From Thiotrichaceae bacterium (lineage in GTDB: Bacteria; Pseudomonadota; Gammaproteobacteria; Beggiatoales; Beggiatoaceae), in NCBI GenBank assembly GCA_016745055.1, contig JADGDF010000001.1, positions 1 through 49,648 on the forward strand: DNA of 49,648 nucleotides, given 5' to 3'. Below the pieces are notes generated by a model that saw only the letters and a list, made by a program, of their open reading frames with translations, was not told where the DNA came from and searched no databases. Positions 38,999 to 47,447 of the stretch are shown one piece after another. The translations under genes were made by a program, and so were the position numbers. Each line of letters opens with the position of its first letter. Within the stretch, counting starts at the first letter, position 1.

Positions 38999-39269
38999 TG
39001 ATACTTTTGCTCTAAGTGATTTCTGTAGTCTTGCATGAGAAATTCCTCTGTTTCTCCACTATTAGGAATCAAACCAATCAAACTTTTTGTCCATTCATCT
39101 TGTCCATTCATCCAATTCAACCTGAGATTCTATTTGTTTTTTTACAGCTAACTCAGCTTGTTTTCCATATTTTAACCACTCAACAAACTGCCAAACTTCA
39201 GCTAATTTACCTTCTGGTAAACTCATGAGTTCTTGATAAATATCATAAGCCGTCATTTTTACATTCATA
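38995..39269 (-). pseudogene. Antitoxin gene frameshifted by a 13-bp tandem duplication
   Basis: From the ATG at 39269 the frame reads MNVKMTAYDIYQELMSLPEG to VELDEWTR and stops. The 13-bp unit TTGTCCATTCATC is present twice in tandem (39087-39099 and 39100-39112). Removing one copy restores DEWTKSLIGLIPNSGETEEF through HLEQKYQ and an ATGA overlap with the following toxin remnant. It is a paralogue of the antitoxin at 37157. Confidence 0.8.
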
Positions 39270-39340
39270 AGAGAATTTCCTTTTGTCTGAAGAAGGATTT
39301 TAGAATTTTCAGGAGGGGGTTGTAGATATTTTTGGAAACT

Positions 39341-39402
39341 GTTTTACGACGTGTTTGCCATTCTGATTCAAATTGAGCAATAATGTCTGAATCAGTGGGC
39401 AT
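39341..39402 (-). pseudogene. 5' stub of a fourth ROCO gene
   Basis: MPTDSDIIAQFESEW starts at the ATG at 39402 and is followed upstream by the same GGGGTGGTCCCTTTTGTC as in the other ROCO copies. After about 15 codons the similarity ends. Confidence 0.7.
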
Positions 39403-39476
39403 GGGGTGGTCCCTTTTGTCTGAATCAGGATTTACAGGATTTTAGAATTTTCAGGATGGGACTACTAGTAAAATTT

Positions 39477-39602
39477 ATGGGTAATAGTGTATATTTGGCA
39501 TTATTCGGAAATATCAAAGCTGATACATTAGAACTTAAAGGCCCAACATTCAAGCGTGGAAATTTTTGTAGTGTCATTCATAACTCGAAATGGTTAAACT
39601 AA
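39477..39602 (+). CDS. Small ORF of 41 codons, doubtful
   Basis: It reads [20 protein letters not shown] and ends VIHNSKWLN. Composition is protein-like but no ribosome site or family was recognised. It may be the 3' piece of a lost gene ahead of the DUF1348 gene. Confidence 0.2.
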   Translation: MGNSVYLALFGNIKADTLELKGPTFKRGNFCSVIHNSKWLN

Positions 39603-39675
39603 TATAAACAGAAAGCAATATCCCAAACTAATATCAAGTACCAAACCTAAAACACAATTTAACAGGAAATTAGTT

Positions 39676-40143
39676 ATGAATACCAGGCCACCCTTGCCAC
39701 CTTTCAATGCAGAAAGTGCAGCTCAAAAAGTGCGTTTGGCTGAAGATGGATGGAATAGCCGTGACCCAGAGAAAGTTTCACTGGCCTATACTCAAGACAG
39801 TCAGTGGCGAAACAGAGCAGAATTTTTGCAAGGTCGGACTGAAATCCAGGCTTTTCTAACGCGCAAATGGGCAAAAGAGTTAGAATACCGATTGATTAAA
39901 GAATTATGGGCATTTTCCGATAATCGTATAGCTGTTCGTTTTGCCTATGAGTGGCACGACGATTCCGGTCAGTGGTATCGTGCTTATGGAAACGAGAATT
40001 GGGAGTTTGAAGAAGATGGGTTAATGCGTCGTCGAATTGCCAGCATTAACGATCTGCTGATTGAGGAATCTGAACGAAAATTTCATTGGCCTCAAGGTCG
40101 TCGCCCTGACGATCATCCCTGTCTTTCTGAGCTGAGCTTGTAA
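39676..40143 (+). CDS. DUF1348 / NTF2-like (SnoaL-fold) protein
   Basis: 155 residues. The conserved order of DUF1348 is clear: [20 protein letters not shown], then [54 protein letters not shown], and a C-terminal [14 protein letters not shown]. The fold is a cone-shaped alpha/beta barrel; the function in bacteria is unknown. AGGAAA precedes the ATG. Codon use is slightly more GC-rich than around it, and it stands alone among repeats, which suggests recent arrival. Confidence 0.85.
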   Translation: MNTRPPLPPFNAESAAQKVRLAEDGWNSRDPEKVSLAYTQDSQWRNRAEFLQGRTEIQAFLTRKWAKELEYRLIKELWAFSDNRIAVRFAYEWHDDSGQWYRAYGNENWEFEEDGLMRRRIASINDLLIEESERKFHWPQGRRPDDHPCLSELSL

Positions 40144-40149
40144 TATCTT

Positions 40150-40855
40150 GTTCCCAAAAAGCAGTTGTTGATACAATGTATGGTGACGGTGAATTCAAAC
40201 GCTACAAAGGAATGCGGACTTTAGCGATAGACGGTTCCAAAATAGTACTGCCCGATACCCCTGATATTATTAAAGAGTTCGGACACATCCGCTACGCCAA
40301 CGAAAAACCGGATGTTCAAGGTATACATTTACGGTTTTGCCTCAGTCCTGTATGACGTGCTGAATAAGATTGCGGTGGACAGTACACTGGGTAAAGCAAG
40401 AGCTTATGAAGTGGATTTGGCAGTGTGACACCTGCCTTACACTAATGAAGGTGATTTGATGTTGAATGATCGTAATTACGCCTCTTAATTTTTGGCTCGC
40501 AACAATGAAGAAAGCCAACAGGAAGTTTACGGTATACTTTGTTCGTGTAATCTTGGATCACAGCCATTAAGTTAAGCTCATAGGAGTGCAAACTTTAGTT
40601 TGCACACGCAAGATAAATCTTGCACGCCAAACTGAAAAAATCCTTAACTTAATGGTAGTGGTAGTCTTGGATACAAGAGAATATGAAGTAATTGTTACCA
40701 CTTTGCTTGATGAAAGCGAATATCCCACGGAAGATTTCAAATACATTTACAGACTTCGTTGGGATGAAGAAACTTTTTACGGTATTTTTAAAACCTGGCT
40801 TAATCTGGAAAACTTTAGCGGAAAAACGGCTGACTGCCCGCCACCTGCTAAATGA
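40150..40855 (+). pseudogene. IS4-family transposase, decayed and interrupted
   Basis: Recognisable pieces in order: LAIDGSKIVLPDTPDIIKEF (first catalytic Asp), a frameshift near 40325, YGFASVLYDVLNKIAVDS, a TGA near 40427, LMLNDRNYAS (second Asp), a TAA near 40486, the MITE, then LDTREYEVIVTTLLDE and YRLRWDEETFYGIFK. The last piece has the IS4 signature Y-x2-R-x3-E-x6-K. The N-terminus and the extreme C-terminus are missing. At least three lesions plus the insertion make it inactive. Confidence 0.85.
40559..40660. mobile_element. MITE with IS4-type ends inserted in the transposase gene
   Basis: 102 bp. The ends CACAGCCATTAAGTTAAG and CTTAACTTAATGGTAGTG are inverted repeats (16 of 18 match). 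Directly outside are 12-bp direct repeats GTAATCTTGGAT (40547-40558) and GTAGTCTTGGAT (40661-40672), one base different, a target duplication of IS4-like size. The interior is almost identical to the copy at 15351. Removing it with one repeat joins VRVILD to TREYEVIV in frame. Confidence 0.85.
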
Positions 40856-40860
40856 TGCTA

Positions 40861-41085
40861 AACGATGATGTAATGTGTGCTTTTGAGGTTTAACTTAATG
40901 GCCGTGACGCAGAGCGTGGTGATGCAAACTAAGTGCTCTGCGCCATTTCAAAGACATCAAAGGAGGATGTAGAGCGTCCCTTAATTCATTCCACGTGGTA
41001 GTGAGAGAAGGGAATTTTGTGATTGGGGATTGAGTTTCCTCATATTCCCTTCGCCACTCTCGCTTTCTTTCTTGTTACCAATCTC
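40861..41085. repeat. Intergenic repeat block with IS-end and GCAGAGCG motifs
   Basis: TTTAACTTAATGGCCGTGACG at about 40889 resembles the IS4-type end and may be the right end of the dead IS. It is followed by an inverted diverged copy of the GGACGCTCTGCG repeat of 21080-21293 (here about 40905-41000). No gene seen. Confidence 0.5.
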
Positions 41086-41186
41086 TGAGGCTGTAAAAGA
41101 ACGCCCCAAATTGACAACTTTTGGCTTGTAAGTCATTGATTTTACGTTCTTGAAAGTGCTAAAGTTGGAGTTCTTTTACAGCCTCA
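41086..41186. mobile_element. 101-bp TIR element
   Basis: TGAGGCTGTAAAAGAACGCC at 41086 and the inverse of its first 17 bases at the right end (GTTCTTTTACAGCCTCA, to 41186) form terminal inverted repeats. The interior lacks coding capacity. No convincing target duplication was found. Confidence 0.6.
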
Positions 41187-41209
41187 AATTCTAATAACTA
41201 TTATTCATT

Positions 41210-43372
41210 TCAACGATTTTGCCAAATTTGATGATAATGAGTTTCCAACTGTTTGGTAAAATTAATACCATCAGTTAAAGGAGAATTTAACATTTTGTCA
41301 CGTAAACCTTGCCTTAATGTTTGCAGTTGTGCCAAGTCATTCGCTAAGGTTGCACACACGTCAACATAAGTCTCAGGCGTGTCAGCAACTAAATTTGCCA
41401 AATCAACAGTAGATAAAATACTAAATCCCATACGAGAAACATTTTTTTCACCAGTTAAAGTCACAGTGGGTACGCCCATCCACAACGCATCACAAGTCAT
41501 TCTTCCACCATTGTAGGGAAAAGTGTCCAAACAAATGTCAATTTGATGGTAAACATTTAGATAATCATTTGAAGATACAAAATCTTGAATAATGAGTCGC
41601 TTACGCGCAATGCCAGCTTGTTTACAACGCTTTTCAAATTCTTCGCGCAATTGAGCGTCTTGTAACGCAAGATTTTGTACCAGTAGTTTTGAACGTTTGA
41701 CCTGTTTTAAAATACTCGCCCAAGTTTTTAACATGCTGTCATTGATTTTGTCATAACGGTGCAATACACCAAAAGTGACATAGCATTTTTCAAGCGCGGG
41801 TAATGAATTGAGCGCAGGTGTATTTTCTAAAGGGTGATAACAAAACCAACTGTGTGGCATTCTAATTAATTTTTCGGCATTATACTGTTCAGCAACACCT
41901 TCAGGATCAGTGTAATTATCGGTAATTCGGTAATCAACCGTCGTCATACCTGTAGTGTTTGGATAACCAAGATAAGTGATTTGAATTGGCGCAGGTCTTA
42001 ACACCAAAACTAACACACGATTATGGGCAGAATGTCCTGCCAGGTCGACCAAAATGTCTATTTGATCAAAACGGATTTTTCTGGCCAAATCTTCATCTGA
42101 AATATGAGCGCAAGGTGTCCAAACATCCGCATATTGTTTTATACGTTGGGTAACTTCATCCTCACCTTGAAAATTGTGATAGCAATAAATTTTAAATTGT
42201 TGATGATCGTGATGGGCTAATATTGATTCTATAAATGGCTGGGTGGCGTGACGACGAAAATCATTGGAAAGATAAGCAATACGTAGAGGACGTTCCGACT
42301 CCAAGTCTTTCATATGAGGAATTATTTTATCGGCTAAGGGCTGCACATAACGTTCATCAAACTGTTGATGTGCTGCATAAACCGCTGCCGCATCGTGTAT
42401 TTCTGAATAGTTCAGTGTCATTAATAAGTTACTAAAAGCGTTGATATAAATAGGAGCAACTTCAAGCGTTTTTTCAAATTCTGTGATGGCGGCTTGCACC
42501 ATTCCTTTGTTTAATAAAGCTTTGCCCAAATTATTTAATGCATAGGCATGATTAGGCACAATCGCTAAGATTTTCTGATAATAACCAATCGCCGCCGTAA
42601 TTTGGCCTTTGTTTTCTAATAAAACGCCTAAATTATTGCAGCTTTCAAAATCATTTGGATTAAAAGCAATCGCTTGTTCGTAGTGAATAATAGCTTGTTC
42701 AAACTCTCCTTGAACTTCAAATACACTGGCTAAATTATGATGTGCCTCTGAAAATTGAGGATTAATATCAACGGCACGTTGGTAATTTTCGGTGGCCGCT
42801 TTAATATCACTTTTATGCTTTAACGCATTGCCCAATCCATTATAAGCTTCTGCATAGTTTGGATTAGCTTCAAGCGCTAGATGATAATAGTAGATAGCTT
42901 CATCAAATTTGTTTTGGCGAGCCTGAATATTCCCCATGCCATGACTTGCAATAGGATTATTTTCATCCAACGTGAGGGCATTTTGGTAACATCTTTTGGC
43001 TTCATTTAAATTGTCTTGATACCAGAAAATATTACCTAGACTGGCATGAAAATGTGTTTCTTTAGGTTCAATCTCAATTGCATTTTGTACCCATTTAATG
43101 GCAGGTTCGTATTGACCAATTTGAGCATGAACAATCCCCATTAAATGCAGTACGGTAGGATTATTGGGGGCTGCTTGTAAAATTTGTTGATATAGGTGAA
43201 TGGCGAGTTGAAAGTTGTTTTGTTGATGATGTTGCCGAGCAATTTCTATTGCTTTTGGCAAGGTAACATTGGCAGATTGCTCTGGTTCAATATTCTCAAC
43301 AGGCGTTTGCGAAGTTTGTGCCAACGGTTTTTGCTTTATTTTATTGGGTTTTTTTGATGTTTTTTTAGACAT
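41210..43372 (-). CDS. TPR protein with OGT-like (GT41) glycosyltransferase domain
   Basis: 720 residues. After a lysine-rich, basic start come about nine 34-residue TPRs (50-330, for example YAEAYNGLGNALKHKSDIKA). The SPINDLY/OGT catalytic region follows: RPLRIAYLSNDFRRHATQPF, then ILVDLAGHSAHNRVLVLVLR with PAPIQITYLGYPNTTGM, YVTFGVLHRYDKIN, and DICLDTFPYNGGRMTCDALW with MGVPTVTLTG. These place UDP-sugar binding at the C-terminal lobe. Such enzymes O-glycosylate Ser/Thr of proteins in the cytosol. No acceptor gene is evident nearby. Confidence 0.92.
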   Translation of the reverse strand: MSKKTSKKPNKIKQKPLAQTSQTPVENIEPEQSANVTLPKAIEIARQHHQQNNFQLAIHLYQQILQAAPNNPTVLHLMGIVHAQIGQYEPAIKWVQNAIEIEPKETHFHASLGNIFWYQDNLNEAKRCYQNALTLDENNPIASHGMGNIQARQNKFDEAIYYYHLALEANPNYAEAYNGLGNALKHKSDIKAATENYQRAVDINPQFSEAHHNLASVFEVQGEFEQAIIHYEQAIAFNPNDFESCNNLGVLLENKGQITAAIGYYQKILAIVPNHAYALNNLGKALLNKGMVQAAITEFEKTLEVAPIYINAFSNLLMTLNYSEIHDAAAVYAAHQQFDERYVQPLADKIIPHMKDLESERPLRIAYLSNDFRRHATQPFIESILAHHDHQQFKIYCYHNFQGEDEVTQRIKQYADVWTPCAHISDEDLARKIRFDQIDILVDLAGHSAHNRVLVLVLRPAPIQITYLGYPNTTGMTTVDYRITDNYTDPEGVAEQYNAEKLIRMPHSWFCYHPLENTPALNSLPALEKCYVTFGVLHRYDKINDSMLKTWASILKQVKRSKLLVQNLALQDAQLREEFEKRCKQAGIARKRLIIQDFVSSNDYLNVYHQIDICLDTFPYNGGRMTCDALWMGVPTVTLTGEKNVSRMGFSILSTVDLANLVADTPETYVDVCATLANDLAQLQTLRQGLRDKMLNSPLTDGINFTKQLETHYHQIWQNR

Positions 43373-43468
43373 GGGATAGTTCCTGTTAGCAAAATCCAGA
43401 AATCACTATTTCTGAAATGCAAGATTTATCTTGCTGTTTTATCGTTTCCAATCTTTTGGTTGCTGTCC

Positions 43469-44410
43469 TCATGCTGTCGTATTTTCTTTACTTGATGGAA
43501 CACAAGACTCACCTTCACATTCATTGACTTCAATCGTCACATGCGATAGTTTATCAAAATGTTTGAGTAGATTTTTGTAATGCTGAGTCGAGTTTGGAAA
43601 ATGAGTTACCAAAGAAATAATGGCTGCATAATCATTTGCGCCAACTCTCCACACATGGATATCTGAAATTTTATTATCCGCTTCTTTTTCAATAGTTTTT
43701 TGAATAGATAACTTATATTCTTCTTCAACACTTTCATCAAGTAATATCGGGCTTGTTTGTTGTACTAAACCATATGACCAACGCATAATAATCATCGCAC
43801 TGACAATACCCATCACAGGATCAAGCCAATGCCAGCCAAAGTATTTACCTAATACTAATGCAATAATCGCAAGCACGGAGGTCAATGCATCTGCTAACAC
43901 ATGCATGTAAGCTGCTTGTAAATTATGATCGTGGTGGTGGTCATGAGCGTGGTCATGACCACCTTTTAACAAAAAAGCACTGACTAAATTAACCAATAAA
44001 CCAATAACTGCAACAATGATTGCTTCATTAAAATAGATGTTCTGTGGTTCAACAATTCTGTGTACAGATTCTACTAACATGACTAAAGCCACAACCGCTA
44101 GAGCAATTGCACTTGCAAACCCACCTAGCACATTAACTTTACCCGTACCAAATGCATACATAGAGCTATCAGCGTATTTTCGAGCATATCGGTAGGCAAA
44201 AATAGTTATCATAAAAGCCGCAACATGGGTACCCATATGCCAACCATCAGCAAGTAACGCCATTGAACCATAGAAACTACCCGCCACAATTTCTACCAAC
44301 ATAGTGATGGCAGTCAAGATAAGCACATATAAAGTGCGCTGTTCTCCCTTTACATTTTTTACTGTAAAATCATGGCGATGCTGCCAATTTTCTAGTGAAT
44401 GTAAATGCAT
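43469..44410 (-). CDS. dmeF: CDF-family metal efflux transporter (DmeF-like)
   Basis: 313 residues, six membrane helices. The first metal site is in ALLADGWHMGTHV. A histidine-rich loop (GGHDHAHDHHHDHN) lies between helices IV and V, and HVLADALTSVLAI gives the second half-site. A C-terminal cytoplasmic domain ends in ECEGESCVPSS. The N-terminal HSLENWQHRHDF is typical of the DmeF Co/Ni exporters rather than ZitB. It exchanges protons for divalent cations. It may act with the P-type ATPase further upstream, but the two are separated by a protease gene. Confidence 0.85.
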   Translation of the reverse strand: MHLHSLENWQHRHDFTVKNVKGEQRTLYVLILTAITMLVEIVAGSFYGSMALLADGWHMGTHVAAFMITIFAYRYARKYADSSMYAFGTGKVNVLGGFASAIALAVVALVMLVESVHRIVEPQNIYFNEAIIVAVIGLLVNLVSAFLLKGGHDHAHDHHHDHNLQAAYMHVLADALTSVLAIIALVLGKYFGWHWLDPVMGIVSAMIIMRWSYGLVQQTSPILLDESVEEEYKLSIQKTIEKEADNKISDIHVWRVGANDYAAIISLVTHFPNSTQHYKNLLKHFDKLSHVTIEVNECEGESCVPSSKENTTA

Positions 44411-44530
44411 GATTGTATTCCTGTATACTCAAGACTAATGCTAATTTAGCAGTTTTTTATAGGTTTTTCATGCCGCGTGGTGCGCGGCAAAATTAAGCGT
44501 TCTGCTTTTGACGTGTGAAGAGTATATAAA

Positions 44531-47182
44531 TTATCTTTCAGGCATTGCCATACGTTTTCCAACTGGAAAAATCACTTTAGAAGCCGCATGATTTTGTTTA
44601 GCAAAAACTTTCTCGTCTCGGTTTCTTGTTCTTTGAATTGCGTTATCGACTTGTGGTATACCAGAGATAACCACCTTACCAACAGGTTTAAATAAGGGTT
44701 TGCCGTTATAAGCGGTATTTGTGGAATGTTTTCGACGCAATCCACCTATTTGTACTAAAGAACCTGCAAAGGAGTAATTATTTTCTTCATCTGATTCTGG
44801 TATTGCATCAGTATCATCTATCCACAACGCAACGTAATAAGTACCATTGGCGACTCTACCTAAATCACTGGTAAATATGTTAAATGCTGCTGCACTGAAT
44901 TGGTTACGAAAAACTGCTTCACCTGGAGCCAGCGTTAAATTAGTGGATTCACGAAACACAGTATAGTCGTCACCATTACCTAAGATATCATCAGGGGTTA
45001 AGATTAGACTAATATTCCAATCAGTATTGGCTGTTGCACTGCTACCTTCGTTACGAATTCTGAATTCTATTGTGCCATCACCCGTATTGTCATCCCACTC
45101 TGAGTACCAACCTTCAACGACTAAATCAGCTAACGTATCTTTCATAGACACGGGATTAGCACCATATCCAATATTGTCGTCTTCCTTGGATTCTGCCACT
45201 TGGTTTAAATCATCAATCCATAAGGCCATATAGTATTCGCCAGCCGCTAAATCAGTTGGAAAGTTAAAAGGAATAGCATTGTTACGATCTCGAAAAACAA
45301 CATCACCACTTTCCATATCAAATTGAATGGGTTCATAGACAACATAGATGTCATTACTGGAAATTATACGATCTGTGGATAACATCAAACTGATATTAGC
45401 CCCTTTAGTTGCAATGCCCTGGCCTGTGTTGGTAATTTGATATTCCAATGTACCTTCACCACCGGGTCGACTGTCATAAGCGGCTCCCCAATCTTTGACT
45501 TCCAAGTTAGGCAAATCCTCCGTGGGGTAAGGCGTTGTCGGTGGTACGGGGGTTGGGTTGGATTGGTCAGAGTCCGTATTATCGGCATCTTTGAGCACAA
45601 ACGCTTGTACCAAAATTTGTGGGAGGTTATAACCCGTAATACTCTTGGAAAAATCATAGGGTAACCAAAAGTAGCCATTATCTCCCCAACGAGTGCCCCA
45701 AGAATTAATTAGCTTAAATGCACCACCGTATTTATCATCATCATAACCGACAATGGTGATGGCATGGCCACCCAATGGTTGCCCTGAAGCTTTATTGTAG
45801 ACTGAGTTACTACCAGACAAGTAACGCAAAGAATCATAGACTAAAATGCCACCTGCCACGGGTAAACGGTTAGCCAATGCGGTTTTAATATCATGAGTAC
45901 TTTTAGCAACGCTCCAACCTGCGGCTTTGAATTGACTGGCTTTTTCCAAAATTGAACTATCAGGTTGGGTGCGATAATCATTGACATCATAGGGCATAAT
46001 ATCCAAGGTTGTTGCGCCACGAGAGACAATTAAATCAAAGGCATCACTGAGTAAACTTCCTCCATCTTGACCCTGGTTAATTTGGTTGTAGATAAATGCA
46101 GGACTGAAGATATGTGACTTGGTATTTAAAGACCAACCTTCTTCTTGTTTTTCATGGTAGCTTTTTAGCGCATAACCCACTGCCCAACCCACACAACTAT
46201 TTTGACGGCCTTGTGAACCAGGCACAGGGAAATTGCTGCTTAAATCAATACTACGTGGTAAAGTTGGTGCTTCACCTGGAGCACCCAGTAGTCCATCTTT
46301 ACCACGAAAGGTATCAAATCCTGCATAAATACGGGGATCGATAGTATCAAGTCCTAAACCGCTGTCTTCAGGCGCAGTATTTGGGTCAATAAATTCTAAA
46401 GTAATATTGGCAATATCACTAAATTGTTTACCGTCAGTAACTCGGTAAGGCAATGTTAACGTTCCCGTAAAACTAGGATCAACAGTGATAAATAGTTTAG
46501 GTATTGAAGGATAAACATAGGCAAAAAAGTAGCCATCTCCGGTCAAGGGGGCAAGTAATTCATAACTTAAGGTATCCCCTTCTGGATCACTACCGATTAG
46601 ATTTACTTCTTGATAAATACTGTTAGCATCGACTTGAAGTGACACAGGACTGGCAATAGGAACAGTCTCTCCTCCATTAGTCGGAGGATCGGGTTGGTTC
46701 TGACTATCATCTAAAATGTTAATATTAATACTATCGACATTGACGAATAGAGAATTGTCTGACAGTTGATAGCCAAAATGCACTTTGAGTACCCCTGGCG
46801 CAACAAATTTACCTGAATACAAGCTCATCAGTTGGTTATCACTTAAAGTCACCTCTGGTTCAAAAGCGACTAATGTTTCAGGTTCTTGATTCCACTCTAA
46901 AATGTTGAAATGCTGATCCAGCATGAAGTACAGAAGCTGTTCAGTTTCTGTGGTTGGCTGGTAGGCTGCATAAACAATAAGGTTAGCAGGTTTACCTCTG
47001 TCTTTCAGCAAAACTTGAATATTGCCTTGAATATCTACGTTATCTGATAGATTTTGAGTCACCTGTTTTTGATATTCATTACCATTAACCGCAATACCAC
47101 CCGTAAAACCATTACCAATCTCTGGCAAGGCAACGGCTTGATTTGTTAGATATAAAAATAATATCAATGAAAAAATACGCAT
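44531..47182 (-). CDS. Secreted papain-like (C1A) protease with CARDB repeats
   Basis: 883 residues. Signal peptide 1-18. Residues 20-160 form an unrecognised beta domain, and 170-270 a cadherin-like domain (EGDTLSYELL and YRVTDGKQFSDIANI). The C1A protease spans about 300-540: oxyanion Gln324, Cys330 (GRQNSCVGWAVGYA), His473 (GGHAITIVGYDDD), Asn493 (LINSWGTRWGDNGYFWLP). There is no pro-region of the usual I29 type. Two CARDB-like domains follow (555-670 and 680-795; GTLEYQITNTGQG, GTYYVALWIDD), then a basic tail. It is an extracellular protease for adhesion or matrix processing by inference. Confidence 0.88.
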   Translation of the reverse strand: MRIFSLILFLYLTNQAVALPEIGNGFTGGIAVNGNEYQKQVTQNLSDNVDIQGNIQVLLKDRGKPANLIVYAAYQPTTETEQLLYFMLDQHFNILEWNQEPETLVAFEPEVTLSDNQLMSLYSGKFVAPGVLKVHFGYQLSDNSLFVNVDSININILDDSQNQPDPPTNGGETVPIASPVSLQVDANSIYQEVNLIGSDPEGDTLSYELLAPLTGDGYFFAYVYPSIPKLFITVDPSFTGTLTLPYRVTDGKQFSDIANITLEFIDPNTAPEDSGLGLDTIDPRIYAGFDTFRGKDGLLGAPGEAPTLPRSIDLSSNFPVPGSQGRQNSCVGWAVGYALKSYHEKQEEGWSLNTKSHIFSPAFIYNQINQGQDGGSLLSDAFDLIVSRGATTLDIMPYDVNDYRTQPDSSILEKASQFKAAGWSVAKSTHDIKTALANRLPVAGGILVYDSLRYLSGSNSVYNKASGQPLGGHAITIVGYDDDKYGGAFKLINSWGTRWGDNGYFWLPYDFSKSITGYNLPQILVQAFVLKDADNTDSDQSNPTPVPPTTPYPTEDLPNLEVKDWGAAYDSRPGGEGTLEYQITNTGQGIATKGANISLMLSTDRIISSNDIYVVYEPIQFDMESGDVVFRDRNNAIPFNFPTDLAAGEYYMALWIDDLNQVAESKEDDNIGYGANPVSMKDTLADLVVEGWYSEWDDNTGDGTIEFRIRNEGSSATANTDWNISLILTPDDILGNGDDYTVFRESTNLTLAPGEAVFRNQFSAAAFNIFTSDLGRVANGTYYVALWIDDTDAIPESDEENNYSFAGSLVQIGGLRRKHSTNTAYNGKPLFKPVGKVVISGIPQVDNAIQRTRNRDEKVFAKQNHAASKVIFPVGKRMAMPER

Positions 47183-47206
47183 TATGTTCTCCTATTAACG
47201 TAATAA

Positions 47207-47293
47207 ACCTCTTGCGAAATTCGCTTTCTTGGCTTTTAACTATTTGATTTCATAGAAATTAACTTTCCAAAAAGTAGCATTTTGCAAGAGGTC
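47207..47293. mobile_element. 87-bp MITE-like element with TAATA flanks
   Basis: AACCTCTTGCGAAAT on the left and the inverse ATTTTGCAAGAGGTC on the right form inverted ends, and TAATA flanks both sides (47202-47206 and 47294-47298). GACCTCTTGCAAAAT ends occur on IS5-type elements. It lies upstream of the papain-like protease gene, within 25 bp of its start. Confidence 0.65.
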
Positions 47294-47447
47294 TAATAGT
47301 GAAGTTACGCAAACCAATTTCCAATTACCTCTAACCCTGCTTTCAGAGGGGAGGAATGAGTGGAAACTCTCTTTACCAAGGAGAGGCTGAGGTTTTTTTA
47401 AGGGCTAATGTAATTATCTTACTAGAGTTGCCCTGTGTTATTACCAA

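Larger units (their letters stand above)
34258..39470. repeat. Dispersed GTCTGAATCAGGATTT repeat family, about ten copies
   Basis: A unit of 40-60 bp reading TTTTGTCTGAATCAGGATTT, then ACAGGATTTTAGAATTTTC, AGGAGGGGATTGC recurs at about 34258, 34973, 35130, 36025, 36860, 37556, 37925, 38800, 39285 and 39416. An older copy lies at 23715. All copies have the same orientation and sit upstream of minus-strand TA genes or ROCO starts. Two copies (about 34985-35110 and 36060-36140) extend into longer duplications with ATCTTGTTATCGCTTGAATC. Confidence 0.8.

Noticed and set aside
44472-44488. GCCGCG/CGCGGC hairpin between the papain-like protease and CDF genes as a terminator
   Set aside because: Six-bp stem only and no T-run on the minus strand; too weak to list.
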